This document shows positions 17,291 to 26,849 of a DNA stretch of 64,000 bases, one piece after another. Position 1 is the first letter of the stretch. Each line of letters opens with the position of its first letter. Source of the stretch: Pseudomonas fluorescens (GTDB lineage Bacteria > Pseudomonadota > Gammaproteobacteria > Pseudomonadales > Pseudomonadaceae); contig NZ_CABVHQ010000007.1 in NCBI RefSeq assembly GCF_902497895.1, positions 90,313 through 154,312 of the forward strand. Direction: 5' to 3'. A program made the position numbers and the translations under genes. Under the pieces are notes generated by a model. It ran no database searches and was not told where the DNA came from. It saw only the letters and a program-made list of their open reading frames with translations.

Positions 17291-18574
17291 ATGTCTCGTT
17301 CCGAAATCCTGTTTGCCAATGCCCAGAAACACATTCCCGGCGGCGTGAACTCGCCCGTTCGTGCCTTCAAGAGCGTCGGCGGCACCCCGTTGTTCTTCAA
17401 ACACGCCGAGGGCGCCTACGTCACAGACGAAGATGACAAGCGCTACGTCGACTATGTCGGCTCCTGGGGACCGATGATCCTCGGCCACAGCCACCCCGAA
17501 GTGCTCGATGCGGTGCGCAAGCAGCTCGAACACGGGCTGTCCTATGGCGCTCCGACCGAAATGGAAACCCAGATGGCCGATCTGGTCTGCTCCATCGTGC
17601 CCTCGATGGAAATGGTCCGCATGGTCAGTTCCGGTACTGAAGCGACCATGAGTGCGATTCGTCTGGCCCGCGGCTTCACCGGTCGTGACAGCATCATCAA
17701 GTTCGAAGGTTGCTACCACGGCCACTCCGACAGCCTGCTGGTCAAGGCCGGCTCTGGCGCACTGACCCAAGGTGTTCCCAGCTCTGCCGGGGTACCCGCC
17801 GCATTTGCCAGACACACCCTGACCTTGCCATTCAACGACATCGACGCTGTCGAGCAGATGCTCAGCGAAGTCGGCCAGGAAGTGGCGTGCATCATCGTCG
17901 AACCGGTGGCCGGCAACATGAACTGCGTGCCGCCGGCACCGGGCTTCCTCGAAGGCCTGCGCACGCTCTGCGACAAACACGGCGTGGTGCTGATTTTCGA
18001 CGAAGTAATGACCGGTTTCCGCGTCGCCCTGGGTGGCGCCCAGGCCCACTACGGCGTTGTCCCGGACCTGAGCACGTTCGGCAAGATCATTGGTGGCGGT
18101 ATGCCGGTGGGCTGCTTCGGTGGTAAACGCGAAATCATGTCGCATATCGCCCCCTTGGGCCCGGTCTATCAGGCCGGCACCCTGTCCGGTAACCCGCTGG
18201 CCATGGCTGCGGGCCTGACCACCCTGCGCCTGATCAGCCGTCCGGGCTTCCACGCCGAGCTGACTGACTACACCAGTCGCCTGCTCGACGGCCTGCAACA
18301 GCGTGCCGACGCGGCCGGCATTCCGTTCGTGACCACCCAGGCCGGCGGTATGTTCGGCCTGTACTTCAGCGGCGCTGACGACATCGTCACCTTTGATGAC
18401 GTCATGGCCAGCGACGCCGGCCTGTTCAAGCGCTTCTTCCACTTGATGCTCGAGGGTGGCGTGTACCTGGCACCCAGCGCCTTTGAAGCCGGTTTCACCT
18501 CGATCGCCCATGGCGATGCCGAGCTGCAACTGACCCTCGATGCTGCCGAACGCGCTTTTGCTGCACTGAAGTAA
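17291..18574 (+). CDS. hemL: Glutamate-1-semialdehyde 2,1-aminomutase
   Basis: A 427-residue class III PLP aminotransferase converting glutamate-1-semialdehyde to 5-aminolevulinate, the first committed tetrapyrrole precursor in the C5 pathway. The PLP Lys is Lys265 in [14 protein letters not shown], the same number as in E. coli Hem[22 protein letters not shown] binds the phosphate and [11 protein letters not shown] the ring nitrogen. It is the last gene of thiD-thiE-hemL and is followed by a terminator at 18585. Confidence 0.97.
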   Translation: MSRSEILFANAQKHIPGGVNSPVRAFKSVGGTPLFFKHAEGAYVTDEDDKRYVDYVGSWGPMILGHSHPEVLDAVRKQLEHGLSYGAPTEMETQMADLVCSIVPSMEMVRMVSSGTEATMSAIRLARGFTGRDSIIKFEGCYHGHSDSLLVKAGSGALTQGVPSSAGVPAAFARHTLTLPFNDIDAVEQMLSEVGQEVACIIVEPVAGNMNCVPPAPGFLEGLRTLCDKHGVVLIFDEVMTGFRVALGGAQAHYGVVPDLSTFGKIIGGGMPVGCFGGKREIMSHIAPLGPVYQAGTLSGNPLAMAAGLTTLRLISRPGFHAELTDYTSRLLDGLQQRADAAGIPFVTTQAGGMFGLYFSGADDIVTFDDVMASDAGLFKRFFHLMLEGGVYLAPSAFEAGFTSIAHGDAELQLTLDAAERAFAALK

Positions 18575-18584
18575 GCCTCGCAGG

Positions 18585-18619
18585 ACTGATGCCGGGGGAC
18601 GCCGGCGTCAGTTTTGCTT
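18585..18619 (+). terminator. Rho-independent terminator after hemL
   Basis: An 11-bp stem, ACTGATGCCGG (18585-18595) with CCGGCGTCAGT (18602-18612) including one G:U pair, loop GGGACG, then TTTGCTT. It lies 10 bp after the hemL stop and should end the thiD-thiE-hemL transcript. Confidence 0.75.
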
Positions 18620-18710
18620 GCTGCCACAGCCGATTTCCCTCCCGCGCAGCGGCAAAATCCCCGAAAGCGGCAGATATGGCCCCCGCGCAGCAGAAAAACG
18701 AGTAAAGACT

Positions 18711-18740
18711 TTGTAAGGTTGGCCCTGCTTATTTCATAAT
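18711..18740 (+). promoter_or_regulatory. Sigma-70-type promoter for the Sel1 protein gene
   Basis: TTGTAA at 18711-18716, an 18-nt spacer and CATAAT at 18735-18740. The predicted start near 18747 is followed at once by a palindrome, TGGATCCCCC/AGGGGGTCCA (18751-18770), which would form a hairpin at the very 5' end of the mRNA, ahead of the GAGGT ribosome binding site at about 18782. Confidence 0.5.
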
Positions 18741-18798
18741 GCGCGCTTATTGGATCCCCCAGGGGGTCCACGCGCCCCTCAGAGGTACGTCGATTCCC

Positions 18799-19353
18799 AT
18801 GAACCGCACCGGCCGCACCCTTGCATTGGGCTGCCTGTTGCTCCTTCAGCCCCTGCTCGCGCACGCACAAGCAGGCGGCAACTCGTTGTTGATCCCAGCG
18901 ATGGGTCGTTGCACCCTCAATACTCAGCCGCAAGACTTGGCCGAGGCGCTCGCCGCCTGCAAGCAAGCGGCGGATACAGGGGATGCACAGGCACAATACG
19001 AGTTGGGCGAATTCTATTACGACGGCAAAAATACGCCGCGCGACCTCAATCAAGCCTTGAGTTACTACGAGAAAGCTTCTCTGCAAGGCCACGCCCAGGC
19101 ACAGTTCAAGCTTGGCAGCATGTTCTTCCATGGCGAAGGTGTGCCGGCCAACAATGTCCAGGCCTATATCGTGCTGAAGATGGCGGCGGTCAATGGCGCC
19201 GAAGATGCGCTGGATACCGCCGACGAAGTCGCCGAGCACATGCAGCGCGAGGAGCTGGAAGTCGCGACCCAGGTGCTGGGACAAATTTTTCGCAAATACC
19301 TGCTGGAATTGCAAAGCGCCGACGGGCGTTCGCCTTTTTCGCCGCTGCCTTGA
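18799..19353 (+). CDS. Secreted Sel1/tetratricopeptide-like repeat protein
   Basis: A 184-residue protein with a cleavable signal peptide (about residues 1-25, ending AHAQA). It carries two to three helical repeats of Sel1 type: AQYELGEFYYDGKNTPRDLNQALSYYE, then AQFKLGSMFFHGEGVPANNVQAYIVLKMAA. Sel1 repeats usually mediate protein-protein contacts; no enzymatic motif is present. It is probably periplasmic. ATG 18799 is selected as the start of the signal peptide; an upstream ATG at 18739 lies within the promoter. It is a single gene with its own promoter, and the role is unknown. Confidence 0.82.
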   Translation: MNRTGRTLALGCLLLLQPLLAHAQAGGNSLLIPAMGRCTLNTQPQDLAEALAACKQAADTGDAQAQYELGEFYYDGKNTPRDLNQALSYYEKASLQGHAQAQFKLGSMFFHGEGVPANNVQAYIVLKMAAVNGAEDALDTADEVAEHMQREELEVATQVLGQIFRKYLLELQSADGRSPFSPLP

Positions 19354-19385
19354 ATCCTGCCTGATCGAACGCCTGGCGGGCTTTT

Positions 19386-19548
19386 GTGGCGAGCGGGCTT
19401 GCCCGCGCTGGAGCGCGAAGCGGTCCTAAAACCTGCAATCGAACTCCGCCTGGCACACCGCGCCGGTTGGCTTACGACTGCTTCGCAGCCGAGCGGGGCG
19501 ATGCGGCGTTCCGACAAGCCCCCTCGCCACAGCAAGCTCGCTCGCCAC
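19386..19548. repeat. Hybrid REPIN with unlike arms
   Basis: The left arm GTGGCGAGCGGGCTTGCCCG (19386) belongs to the CGGGCTTGCCCG type. The right arm, ending at 19530, is the variant GGGGCGATGCGGCGTTCCGA followed by CAAGCCCCCTCGCCAC, the mirror of the left arm of the repeat at 15618. A further half REP (AGCAAGCTCGCTCGCCAC) runs to 19548. Confidence 0.85.
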
Positions 19549-19581
19549 TAGAAAGCTCCACTCACCACAAAGTACCGAGTG

Positions 19582-19908
19582 TTACTTATCCGGCATCGGC
19601 ATCGGAAACGGCATAACGTTGCTCATGCCGCGTGCTTCAGTGATTTTCGGCGTACCCAGTCGCTCGACCTCGTCGATGCGTACGATCGAATGCATCGGCA
19701 CAAAACTGCGTACCACGCCTTCGAACTGCGCCTTGAGCTTCTCTTCGCCGGGGTCGACGACCAGCTGTGTGCGCTCGCCAAAGACGAACTCTTCCACTTC
19801 CAGGAAGCCCCACAGATCACTTTGATAGATCTGCTTGGCGTACATTTCGAACACCTGGCCCTGATTAAGGAAAATCACCTTGTAGATTGGAGCTTCACGT
19901 TTGGTCAT
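19582..19908 (-). CDS. DUF1820 family protein
   Basis: A 107-residue soluble protein starting at ATG 19908 (MTKREAPIYKVIFLNQGQVFE). The sequence YKVIFLNQGQVFEMYAKQIYQSDLWGFLEVEEFVFGE matches the conserved DUF1820 core as I know it; the C-terminal tail is Met/Pro-rich (MPFPMPMPDK). Function is unknown. It is divergent from miaB, with AT-rich sequence (19925-20010) between them carrying -10-like hexamers on both strands. The frame extends upstream to 20049 without a ribosome binding site. Confidence 0.85.
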   Translation of the reverse strand: MTKREAPIYKVIFLNQGQVFEMYAKQIYQSDLWGFLEVEEFVFGERTQLVVDPGEEKLKAQFEGVVRSFVPMHSIVRIDEVERLGTPKITEARGMSNVMPFPMPMPDK

Positions 19909-20003
19909 GGTGGGCGGGCAACAAATCGGGGGATATATATGAGGGCGCGAACTATAGCATAGCCGCCGGACGCACAGCGGTAGGAACCTTGGGACATGTT
20001 CCC

Positions 20004-20009
20004 TATAAT
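20004..20009 (+). promoter_or_regulatory. -10 element upstream of miaB
   Basis: A perfect TATAAT at 20004-20009, about 32 bp before the miaB ATG. No good -35 lies 16-18 bp upstream, so strength and start site are uncertain. Confidence 0.4.
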
Positions 20010-20041
20010 GCGCGGTTCTTTGAACCAGTTGACGAACCCCC

Positions 20042-21370
20042 ATGGCCAAGAAGCTCTATATCGAAACCCACGGTTGCCAGATGAACGAGTATGACAGCTC
20101 GCGCATGGTCGATCTGCTGGGTGAACATCAGGCCCTGGAAGTGACTGCCCGCGCCGAAGACGCGGACGTCATCCTGCTCAACACCTGCTCGATCCGCGAA
20201 CGCGCCCAGGATCGGGTGTATTCCCAGCTCGGCCGTTGGCGCGAACTGAAACTGGCCAACCCGGACATGGTGATCGCCGTCGGCGGTTGCGTGGCCAGCC
20301 AGGAAGGCGCGGCAATCCGTGACCGCGCGCCGTATGTCGACGTGGTGTTCGGCCCGCAAACCCTGCACCGCTTGCCGGAAATGATCGACGCCGCACGCCT
20401 GACCAAGCTGCCGCAAGTCGACGTCTCGTTCCCGGAAATCGAAAAATTCGACCATCTGCCGGAACCACGCATCGACGGCCCGAGCGCCTACGTCTCGGTC
20501 ATGGAAGGCTGCAGCAAGTACTGCACGTTCTGCGTGGTGCCCTACACCCGTGGCGAAGAAGTCAGCCGACCGTTCGACGACGTACTGGCGGAAATCATTC
20601 ACCTGGCAGAAAACGGGGTGCGCGAAGTTACCCTGCTCGGCCAGAACGTCAATGGCTACCGCGGCCAGACCCATGACGGTCGCCTGGCGGACCTCGCCGA
20701 GCTGATCCGGGTGGTTGCTGCCGTCGACGGTATCGAGCGCATCCGCTACACCACCTCGCACCCGCTGGAGTTCTCCGATAGCCTGATTCAGGCCCACGCC
20801 GAAGTGCCGGAGCTGGTCAAGCACCTGCATTTGCCGGTGCAGTCGGGTTCGGACCGCATTCTGGCGGCGATGAAGCGCAACCACACTGCGCTGGAATACA
20901 AGTCCAAGCTGCGTAAGCTGCGAGCTGCGGTACCGGGCATCTGCATCAGCTCGGACTTCATTGTCGGCTTCCCCGGCGAGACCGAAAAAGACTTCCAGCA
21001 GACCATGAAGCTGATCGAAGACGTCGGTTTCGACTTTTCCTATTCGTTCGTCTATAGCCAGCGCCCGGGCACCCCGGCCGCCGATTTGCCCGACGAAACA
21101 CCGGAAGAACTGAAAAAAGAACGGCTGAACGCTCTGCAACATCGACTCAATCAGCAAGGCTTCGAGATCAGCCGACAAATGGTCGGCTCGACCCAGCGCA
21201 TCCTGGTGACCGATTATTCGAAGAAAGACCCGGGCGAATTGCAGGGGCGGACCGAGAACAACCGTATCGTCAACTTCCGCTGCGACAATCCGCAGCTGAT
21301 CGGGCAGTTCGCCGACGTGCATATCGATGCCGCGCAACCGCACTCGCTGCGCGGCTCTTTGTTGCAATAA
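20042..21370 (+). CDS. miaB: tRNA-2-methylthio-N6-dimethylallyladenosine synthase MiaB
   Basis: A 442-residue radical-SAM methylthiotransferase. The N-terminal UPF0004 domain provides three Cys for the auxiliary cluster ([27 protein letters not shown]). The radical SAM cluster is Cys157/Cys161/Cys164 ([10 protein letters not shown]), the same positions as E. coli MiaB. A C-terminal TRAM domain ends the protein. It adds the methylthio group to i6A37 of tRNAs that read UNN codons. A REPIN separates it from phoH. Confidence 0.96.
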   Translation: MAKKLYIETHGCQMNEYDSSRMVDLLGEHQALEVTARAEDADVILLNTCSIRERAQDRVYSQLGRWRELKLANPDMVIAVGGCVASQEGAAIRDRAPYVDVVFGPQTLHRLPEMIDAARLTKLPQVDVSFPEIEKFDHLPEPRIDGPSAYVSVMEGCSKYCTFCVVPYTRGEEVSRPFDDVLAEIIHLAENGVREVTLLGQNVNGYRGQTHDGRLADLAELIRVVAAVDGIERIRYTTSHPLEFSDSLIQAHAEVPELVKHLHLPVQSGSDRILAAMKRNHTALEYKSKLRKLRAAVPGICISSDFIVGFPGETEKDFQQTMKLIEDVGFDFSYSFVYSQRPGTPAADLPDETPEELKKERLNALQHRLNQQGFEISRQMVGSTQRILVTDYSKKDPGELQGRTENNRIVNFRCDNPQLIGQFADVHIDAAQPHSLRGSLLQ

Positions 21371-21388
21371 GTGTCGGCACGCGCTTCT

Positions 21389-21519
21389 GTGGCGAGGGGG
21401 CTTGCCCCCGCTCGGCTGCGAAGCAGTCGTAAAGTCAGGCAACTCGGCACTAACTGAAAGAACGTGTCGCCCAATTTGGGACCGCTTCGCGCTTCAGCGG
21501 GGGCAAGCCCCCTCGCCAC
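21389..21519. repeat. REPIN (inverted REP pair)
   Basis: GTGGCGAGGGGGCTTGCCCC at 21389 is mirrored by GGGGCAAGCCCCCTCGCCAC ending at 21519, with the inner GCTGCGAAGCAGTCGTAAA and GACCGCTTCGCGCTTCAGC segments. Same type as the repeat at 8550. It lies between miaB and phoH, so any read-through RNA would carry it as a hairpin. Confidence 0.9.
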
Positions 21520-21625
21520 AGGGGTAATCGTCGAACACAGCAAGTTATTTAAGAGCTTTCGCACCCGGCCCACTGGCGTTATCCTTGATTTCATCTTAAT
21601 TGCCCCAGGGCGGCTAAAAACGACC

Positions 21626-22645
21626 TTGAACGCACCCATCGAACCACATCGTTTCATCCTCGAGCCCTTTGAGGCTCGCCGTTTCGCCAATCTGTGCGGG
21701 CAGCTCGACGAGCATTTGCGCCTGATCGAACAGCGCCTGACCATCGAAATCCGCAATCGCGGAAACCAGTTCGAACTGATCGGCGAACCCAAACACACCT
21801 CCTCCGCGGAAAACCTTCTGCGCCGCCTGTATCGGGAAACCAAAAGTACCGAGCTGTCGCCGGACATGGTTCACCTGTTCCTGCAGGAATCGGCCGTGGA
21901 AGAGCTCGACAACCATACGGCCGCCGAACCCGCCGTCACACTGCGCACCAAAAAAGGCATGGTTCGCCCTCGCGGCTTGAATCAGCAGCGCTACGTGAAG
22001 GAAATTCTCGGTAACGATATCAACTTCGGCATCGGCCCCGCCGGTACCGGCAAGACCTATCTCGCCGTTGCCTGCGCGGTAGACGCACTGGAGCGTGAGC
22101 AAGTCCGCCGCATCCTGCTGGTGCGCCCAGCGGTTGAAGCCGGCGAAAAACTCGGCTTCCTGCCCGGCGACCTGGCACAGAAAGTCGATCCGTACCTGCG
22201 CCCGCTGTATGACGCGCTGTACGAAATGCTCGGCTTTGAACACGTCGCCAAACTGATCGAACGTCAGGTCATCGAGATCGCGCCACTGGCCTATATGCGC
22301 GGACGAACGCTGAACAACAGCTTCATCATTCTCGACGAAAGCCAGAACACCACCGTCGAGCAGATGAAAATGTTTTTGACGCGGATCGGCTTCGGCTCCA
22401 CAGCCGTCATCACCGGTGACATCACTCAGGTCGACTTGCCCAAAGGCACGCGCTCGGGGTTGTCCCATGTGATCGACGTGCTCAAGGGTGTGCCAGGCAT
22501 CAGCTTCACGCACTTCATGCCCAAAGACGTGGTGCGCCATCCATTGGTGCAGCAGATTGTCGAAGCCTACGAGCGCTTCGAGAATCGCGTCGACGACGAT
22601 TCGACCCGGCTCTCTACCGCCAGGGACACTCGCCGCGATGCTTGA
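21626..22645 (+). CDS. ybeZ: PhoH-like ATPase (YbeZ)
   Basis: A 339-residue P-loop ATPase of the PhoH/YbeZ family: Walker A in [15 protein letters not shown], the helicase-like segment [20 protein letters not shown] and Walker [12 protein letters not shown]. The start is taken as TTG 21626 because the usual pseudomonad N-terminus ([14 protein letters not shown]) begins there; no ATG is available nearby and the ribosome binding site (AGGGCGG) is somewhat distant. YbeZ partners with the endoribonuclease YbeY, whose gene overlaps its 3' end by 8 bp. It heads ybeZ-ybeY-corC-lnt. Confidence 0.9.
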   Translation: MNAPIEPHRFILEPFEARRFANLCGQLDEHLRLIEQRLTIEIRNRGNQFELIGEPKHTSSAENLLRRLYRETKSTELSPDMVHLFLQESAVEELDNHTAAEPAVTLRTKKGMVRPRGLNQQRYVKEILGNDINFGIGPAGTGKTYLAVACAVDALEREQVRRILLVRPAVEAGEKLGFLPGDLAQKVDPYLRPLYDALYEMLGFEHVAKLIERQVIEIAPLAYMRGRTLNNSFIILDESQNTTVEQMKMFLTRIGFGSTAVITGDITQVDLPKGTRSGLSHVIDVLKGVPGISFTHFMPKDVVRHPLVQQIVEAYERFENRVDDDSTRLSTARDTRRDA

Positions 22646-23132
22646 GCTTGATCTGCAACTTGAAAGCCAACAGCCCGCCCCCAGCGAAGCGGAGTTCCGT
22701 CAATGGTGCGAACTGGCCCTGCGTCAGCGCACTGCTGACTCGGAACTGACCATCCGCCTGGTCGATGAACCCGAAGGCCGGGAGCTGAACCACACCTGGC
22801 GGCATAAGGATTACGCCACCAATGTGCTGTCCTTCCCGGCCGATGTGCCGGACGAGCTGCTGGACATCCCGCTGCTCGGCGACCTGGTGATCTGCGTACC
22901 GGTGGTCGAGCGCGAAGCCGCCGAACAAGGCAAGGCACTCGACGCCCACTGGGCACATCTGGTCATCCACGGCTGCTTGCATCTGCTGGGTTACGACCAT
23001 ATAGACGACGATGAAGCCGAAGAAATGGAAGCACTGGAACGAACGTTGCTTGCCGAACTGGGTCATCCCGACCCTTATGCGGACGACGAAATCGATTCCT
23101 CCCCCACTGATACAACAAAGGATTCAGAGTAA
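22638..23132 (+). CDS. ybeY: rRNA maturation endoribonuclease YbeY
   Basis: A 164-residue metalloprotein with the Zn-binding signature [11 protein letters not shown] and upstream [15 protein letters not shown], as in E. coli YbeY, which takes part in 16S rRNA 3'-end maturation and ribosome quality control. It starts at ATG 22638, overlapping the ybeZ stop, which implies translational coupling. The C-terminal tail ([18 protein letters not shown]) is acidic and longer than strictly required. corC follows 5 bp later. Confidence 0.95.
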   Translation: MLELDLQLESQQPAPSEAEFRQWCELALRQRTADSELTIRLVDEPEGRELNHTWRHKDYATNVLSFPADVPDELLDIPLLGDLVICVPVVEREAAEQGKALDAHWAHLVIHGCLHLLGYDHIDDDEAEEMEALERTLLAELGHPDPYADDEIDSSPTDTTKDSE

Positions 23133-23137
23133 TCGCT

Positions 23138-23977
23138 ATGAGCGAAGATCGATCGAGCAACGGGCAAAAGTCCTGGCTGGGTAAACTCACCCAAGCTTTT
23201 GCCCACGAGCCGAAAAACCGTCAGGAGCTGCTGGAGCTGCTGCGCGAAGCCCATCAGAACAAGTTGCTGGACAGCGAAGCGCTGGCCATCGTCGAAGGCG
23301 CCATCCAGGTCGCGGACCTGCAAGTACGGGACATCATGGTTCCGCGCTCGCAGATGATCAGCATCAAGGCGACCCAGACACCTCGCGAATTTCTTCCGGC
23401 GGTCATCGATTCCGCGCACTCGCGCTATCCGGTGATTGGTGAAAGCCACGACGACGTCATGGGCGTCCTGCTGGCCAAGGACCTGCTGCCACTGATCCTC
23501 AAGGAAAACGGCGATAGCTTCAACGTCAGGGATTTGCTGCGGCCGGCGACCTTCGTCCCCGAGTCCAAGCGCCTTAATGTGCTGCTGCGCGAGTTCCGCG
23601 CCAACCATAACCACATGGCCATCGTCATCGACGAATACGGCGGTGTGGCGGGCCTGGTGACCATCGAAGACGTACTGGAACAGATAGTCGGCGACATCGA
23701 AGACGAGCATGACGTCGAGGAAGACAGCTACATCAAGCCGCTGCCCAGCGGTGACTTCCTGATCAAGGCGCTGACCCCGATCGAAAACTTCAACGATTTT
23801 TTCGACAGCCAGTTCTCCGACGATGAATTCGACACGGTAGGCGGTCTGGTGATGAGCGCGTTCGGGCACCTGCCTAAACGCAATGAAATCACCGAGATCG
23901 GCGCCTATCGCTTCCGCATCCTGAACGCCGATAGCCGGCGGATTCACCTGCTGCGCCTGACACCCATACCCCGTTAA
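23138..23977 (+). CDS. corC: CNNM/CorC family magnesium-cobalt efflux protein
   Basis: A 279-residue soluble protein with two CBS domains (VRDIMVPRSQMISI...; LRPATFVPESKRLNVLLREFRANHNHMAIVIDEYGGVAGLVT) and a C-terminal CorC/HlyC domain (DFLIKALTPIENFND). No transmembrane domain is present, as in E. coli YbeX/CorC. The group is linked to Mg/Co resistance and, through its conserved operon with ybeY and lnt, to ribosome and envelope upkeep. It lies 5 bp after ybeY and 8 bp before lnt. Confidence 0.92.
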   Translation: MSEDRSSNGQKSWLGKLTQAFAHEPKNRQELLELLREAHQNKLLDSEALAIVEGAIQVADLQVRDIMVPRSQMISIKATQTPREFLPAVIDSAHSRYPVIGESHDDVMGVLLAKDLLPLILKENGDSFNVRDLLRPATFVPESKRLNVLLREFRANHNHMAIVIDEYGGVAGLVTIEDVLEQIVGDIEDEHDVEEDSYIKPLPSGDFLIKALTPIENFNDFFDSQFSDDEFDTVGGLVMSAFGHLPKRNEITEIGAYRFRILNADSRRIHLLRLTPIPR

Positions 23978-23985
23978 GGATCGAC

Positions 23986-25509
23986 ATGCTGCGCTTAACC
24001 CGTCCCGGCTGGCCCGGTAATCTGCTGGCCGTGGCGGCCGGTGCACTCACCACTCTGACACTGGCGCCGTACGATATCTGGCCACTGGCGCTGCTCGCGC
24101 TGGGGATTTTCTATGCTGGCTTGCGCGATCTGACCCCACGTCAGGCACTGGGTCGTGGCTGGTGCTATGGCTTCGGCCTGTTTGCCGCCGGCACCAGCTG
24201 GATCTACGTCAGCATCCACACCTACGGCGGCGCCTCTGCCTTGCTTGCCGGCCTGTTGATGTTTGCCTTCTTTGCCGCCATTGCCTGGTTTTTTGCCCTC
24301 CCGGCGTGGATTTGGGCACGCTGGCTGCGGCGTAACGAAGCCCCCCTGGCCGACGCCCTGGCCTTTGCCGCGTTGTGGTTGGCCCAAGAAGCTTTCCGTG
24401 GCTGGTTTCTCACTGGCTTCCCTTGGCTGTATTCCGGTTACAGCCAGCTCGATGGGCCTCTCGCCGGCCTCGCACCACTGGGCGGCATGTGGTTGATCTC
24501 CTTCATCCTGGCCCTGACGGCGGCGCTGCTGTACAACCTGCCGCAACTGGTCCGCAACGGACGCAAGGGTTTCATCGCCGCCGGCCTGCTGGTGCTGATC
24601 GCGCCCTGGGGCATTGGCCTGGCACTCAAGGGCCACGCCTGGACCAGCCCCTCTGGCGACCCGCTGTCCGTCGCGGCGATCCAGGGCAATATCGAGCAAA
24701 GCATGAAGTGGGACCCGGAGCAGTTGAACTCGCAACTGGCGCTGTACCGCGACATGAGCTTCAGCTCCAAGCGAGTCGATTTGCTGATCTGGCCAGAAAC
24801 GGCGATTCCGGTGCTGAAGGAATCGGCCGAAGGCTACCTGAGCATGCTCGACAACTTCGCCGCAGAGCGTAATTCCGCGCTGATTACCGGGGTTCCGATC
24901 CGCCAGGTGGTGCATCAGGAAAAACGCTATTTCAATGGCATCACCGTGGTCGGCGAAGGCGATGGCACTTACCTGAAACAGAAACTGGTGCCGTTTGGCG
25001 AGTACGTACCCTTGCAGGATCTGCTGCGCGGGCTGATCGCCTTCTTTGACCTGCCAATGTCAGACTTCGCGCGCGGTCCGGCCGATCAGCCAATGCTGCA
25101 AGCCAAGGGTTACCAGATTGCGCCGTTCATCTGCTATGAAGTGGTTTACCCGGAATTCGCCGCCAGCCTTTCGGCCCGTAGCGACCTGCTGCTGACCATC
25201 AGCAACGACACCTGGTTCGGCACCTCCATCGGCCCGCTGCAACACCTGCAGATGGCACAGATGCGCGCACTGGAAGCCGGACGCTGGATGATTCGTGCCA
25301 CCAATAATGGCGTCACCGGTCTAATCGACCCATTCGGCAAGATCACCGTGCAGATCCCGCAGTTCCAGCGCGGGATTCTCTACGGCGAAGTGGTGCCGAT
25401 GCACAACCTGACGCCGTACCTGCAATGGCGTTCGTGGCCGCTGATCATTGTCTGTGTGCTGCTGTTTGGCTGGGCGCTGCTGGCCAACCGGATGGCCAAG
25501 ACGGTTTAA
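23986..25509 (+). CDS. lnt: Apolipoprotein N-acyltransferase
   Basis: A 507-residue inner-membrane enzyme with several N-terminal helices (residues 15-210) and a periplasmic nitrilase-fold domain. The triad is visible: Glu271 in WPETAIP, Lys in KQKLVPFGEY, and Cys383 in FICYEVVYPE. A final helix closes the protein. Lnt adds the third acyl chain to the N-terminal Cys of lipoproteins; several substrates are encoded in this window (LptE, RlpA, SltB3-like, the MORN-C13 protein). It is the last gene of ybeZ-ybeY-corC-lnt and is followed by a palindromic repeat. Confidence 0.96.
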   Translation: MLRLTRPGWPGNLLAVAAGALTTLTLAPYDIWPLALLALGIFYAGLRDLTPRQALGRGWCYGFGLFAAGTSWIYVSIHTYGGASALLAGLLMFAFFAAIAWFFALPAWIWARWLRRNEAPLADALAFAALWLAQEAFRGWFLTGFPWLYSGYSQLDGPLAGLAPLGGMWLISFILALTAALLYNLPQLVRNGRKGFIAAGLLVLIAPWGIGLALKGHAWTSPSGDPLSVAAIQGNIEQSMKWDPEQLNSQLALYRDMSFSSKRVDLLIWPETAIPVLKESAEGYLSMLDNFAAERNSALITGVPIRQVVHQEKRYFNGITVVGEGDGTYLKQKLVPFGEYVPLQDLLRGLIAFFDLPMSDFARGPADQPMLQAKGYQIAPFICYEVVYPEFAASLSARSDLLLTISNDTWFGTSIGPLQHLQMAQMRALEAGRWMIRATNNGVTGLIDPFGKITVQIPQFQRGILYGEVVPMHNLTPYLQWRSWPLIIVCVLLFGWALLANRMAKTV

Positions 25510-25530
25510 CATACGGAATCCGGGTGCCGC

Positions 25531-25632
25531 AAAAAGATCGCAGCCTGCGGCAGCTCCTACGGGATTTACGTACACCCGAAAATCACGGGTGAATGCGATT
25601 CGTGCAGGAGCTGCCGCAGGCTGCGATCTTTT
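25531..25632. repeat. Long palindromic intergenic repeat (AGATCGCAGCC family)
   Basis: AAAAAGATCGCAGCCTGCGG (25531) continues into CAGCTCCTAC and is mirrored by GCAGGAGCTGCCGCAGG CTGCGATCTTTT ending at 25632. A second hairpin is nested at the centre (ACACCCG..CGGGTG). Three relatives occur at 33293, 48248 and 53303. As RNA the T-rich ends could act as a bidirectional terminator between lnt and the convergent elyC-like gene. Confidence 0.9.
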
Positions 25633-25637
25633 GACTT

Positions 25638-26399
25638 TCAACGGTAAAACAACGAATACCCGACCTGCCCCACCGCCTCATTAAGCAACTGACCGTTCTG
25701 CCAGATCGCCTTGAACTCCGGCATCCAACCGCCTAACGGCCGGGCATTATCAACGCCTAAAAACCCCACAGGTGCCGCTACGACGGTGAAACCTGCCCGT
25801 TCGAAACTCCACACCGAACGCGGCATGTGCCAGGCCTGAGTTACCACGACCACTCGCCTGATGCCCAACGGCTGAAGTACTTCGGCAGTGAACCGGGCGT
25901 TTTCCCAGGTCGTGCGGCTGCGCCCTTCCTGCCACCTCACCGTCACGCCAAAATCGTCCTGCAGCGACTCGGCCATCAGCGCCGCCTCGCTGGGTGGCGC
26001 ACCGTAATGCAAGCCGCCACTGGTCAACACCGGCAGGCCCGAGGCTTTCGCCAAGCGAGCCGCATAGCGCTCGCGCTCCAGGCCAATACCGGTAGGCTGA
26101 TCCGAGCCCCAAGCCGGGTCATCATGCTCGCGCCCCGAGCCCAGTACCACAATCGCATCCGCGCGTTCAGCCAGCGCCGCCCACTCGCTACGCGTCAGCG
26201 GCGGTTCACGCTCCAGCGCACCGGCACTCCACTCGACGACGATCGGCAGGCTCATCAGCCAGAAGCCACCCGCACCCAGTACAAAGCACAAACCTGCCAG
26301 GCGGGGCCGGGAACGCCGAAACCACCAGGCAAACAAAAGCAGCAGCAAAAAAATGCCGGGTGGCAGAAGCAGCTGTTTGACGAAATAGCGAAAAGGCAT
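25638..26399 (-). CDS. YdcF/ElyC-type DUF218 membrane protein
   Basis: A 253-residue protein with two N-terminal hydrophobic helices (about residues 10-60) and a DUF218 domain: ADAIVVLGSGREHDDPAW, ASGLPVLTSGGLHYGAPPSEA, SRTTWENARFTAEVL, RRVVVVTQAWHMPRSVWSFERAGF. The layout matches E. coli ElyC/YdcF-type envelope biogenesis factors, linked to undecaprenyl-phosphate and peptidoglycan metabolism. ATG 26399 follows a GGAGA site. A DUF218 annotation is safe; ElyC orthology is likely. Confidence 0.82.
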   Translation of the reverse strand: MPFRYFVKQLLLPPGIFLLLLLFAWWFRRSRPRLAGLCFVLGAGGFWLMSLPIVVEWSAGALEREPPLTRSEWAALAERADAIVVLGSGREHDDPAWGSDQPTGIGLERERYAARLAKASGLPVLTSGGLHYGAPPSEAALMAESLQDDFGVTVRWQEGRSRTTWENARFTAEVLQPLGIRRVVVVTQAWHMPRSVWSFERAGFTVVAAPVGFLGVDNARPLGGWMPEFKAIWQNGQLLNEAVGQVGYSLFYR

Positions 26400-26528
26400 C
26401 GAGCATCTCCAAAAGATGCCCGAAGCCTAAGGGGGTTGAAGCTGTGCAACAACAGTTGCTGAAGGCGATTCTTTCGAAAGCCCTGGATTTTTGATGTCAT
26501 GCAGAGTGCCCGAAAGGGCTGCATACAC

Positions 26529-26849
26529 TTATTTGAACTGCAGGGACCGGACCTTTACCGCATCCCCGCCGGTTGCCTTGTCTCGCAACCAGATGATCTT
26601 GGCCGAACGTGGCGCTTCTTTATGTTTGATGGCTTCCAATACGCTGGAATGCGCTTCACGTTCACTACGGTCCAGATATGCCTTGATCAACTCGAACTCA
26701 GCGCGACTCAAACCACGTAATTCCAACTCGACAGGACGTTCATCACGCAACCGACCTGCTGTTTTTGCCGCATCCAGGGCCAGACCCAGACGGTCTATCA
26801 GCCGTTCGTACAGCTCGGGTTTTGTTACTTTTCGCTGCGACTCAACCAT
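26529..26849 (-). CDS. Conserved hypothetical protein (106 aa)
   Basis: I do not recognise a named family. It is a charged, mostly helical soluble protein (KPELYERLIDRLGLALDAAKTAGRL; LSRAEFELIKAYLDRSEREAH; SAKIIWLRDKATGGDAVKVRSLQFK). TGAGGTGAG lies just before ATG 26849. It sits between the elyC-like gene and leuS, where I believe P. aeruginosa also carries a hypothetical gene, so it is probably real and conserved within Pseudomonas. Confidence 0.75.
   Translation of the reverse strand: MVESQRKVTKPELYERLIDRLGLALDAAKTAGRLRDERPVELELRGLSRAEFELIKAYLDRSEREAHSSVLEAIKHKEAPRSAKIIWLRDKATGGDAVKVRSLQFK

Noticed and set aside
20003..21442. Open frame of 479 codons antisense to miaB
   Set aside because: The miaB frame has all catalytic Cys; the antisense product is low-complexity His/Gln/Val sequence running into REPIN DNA.
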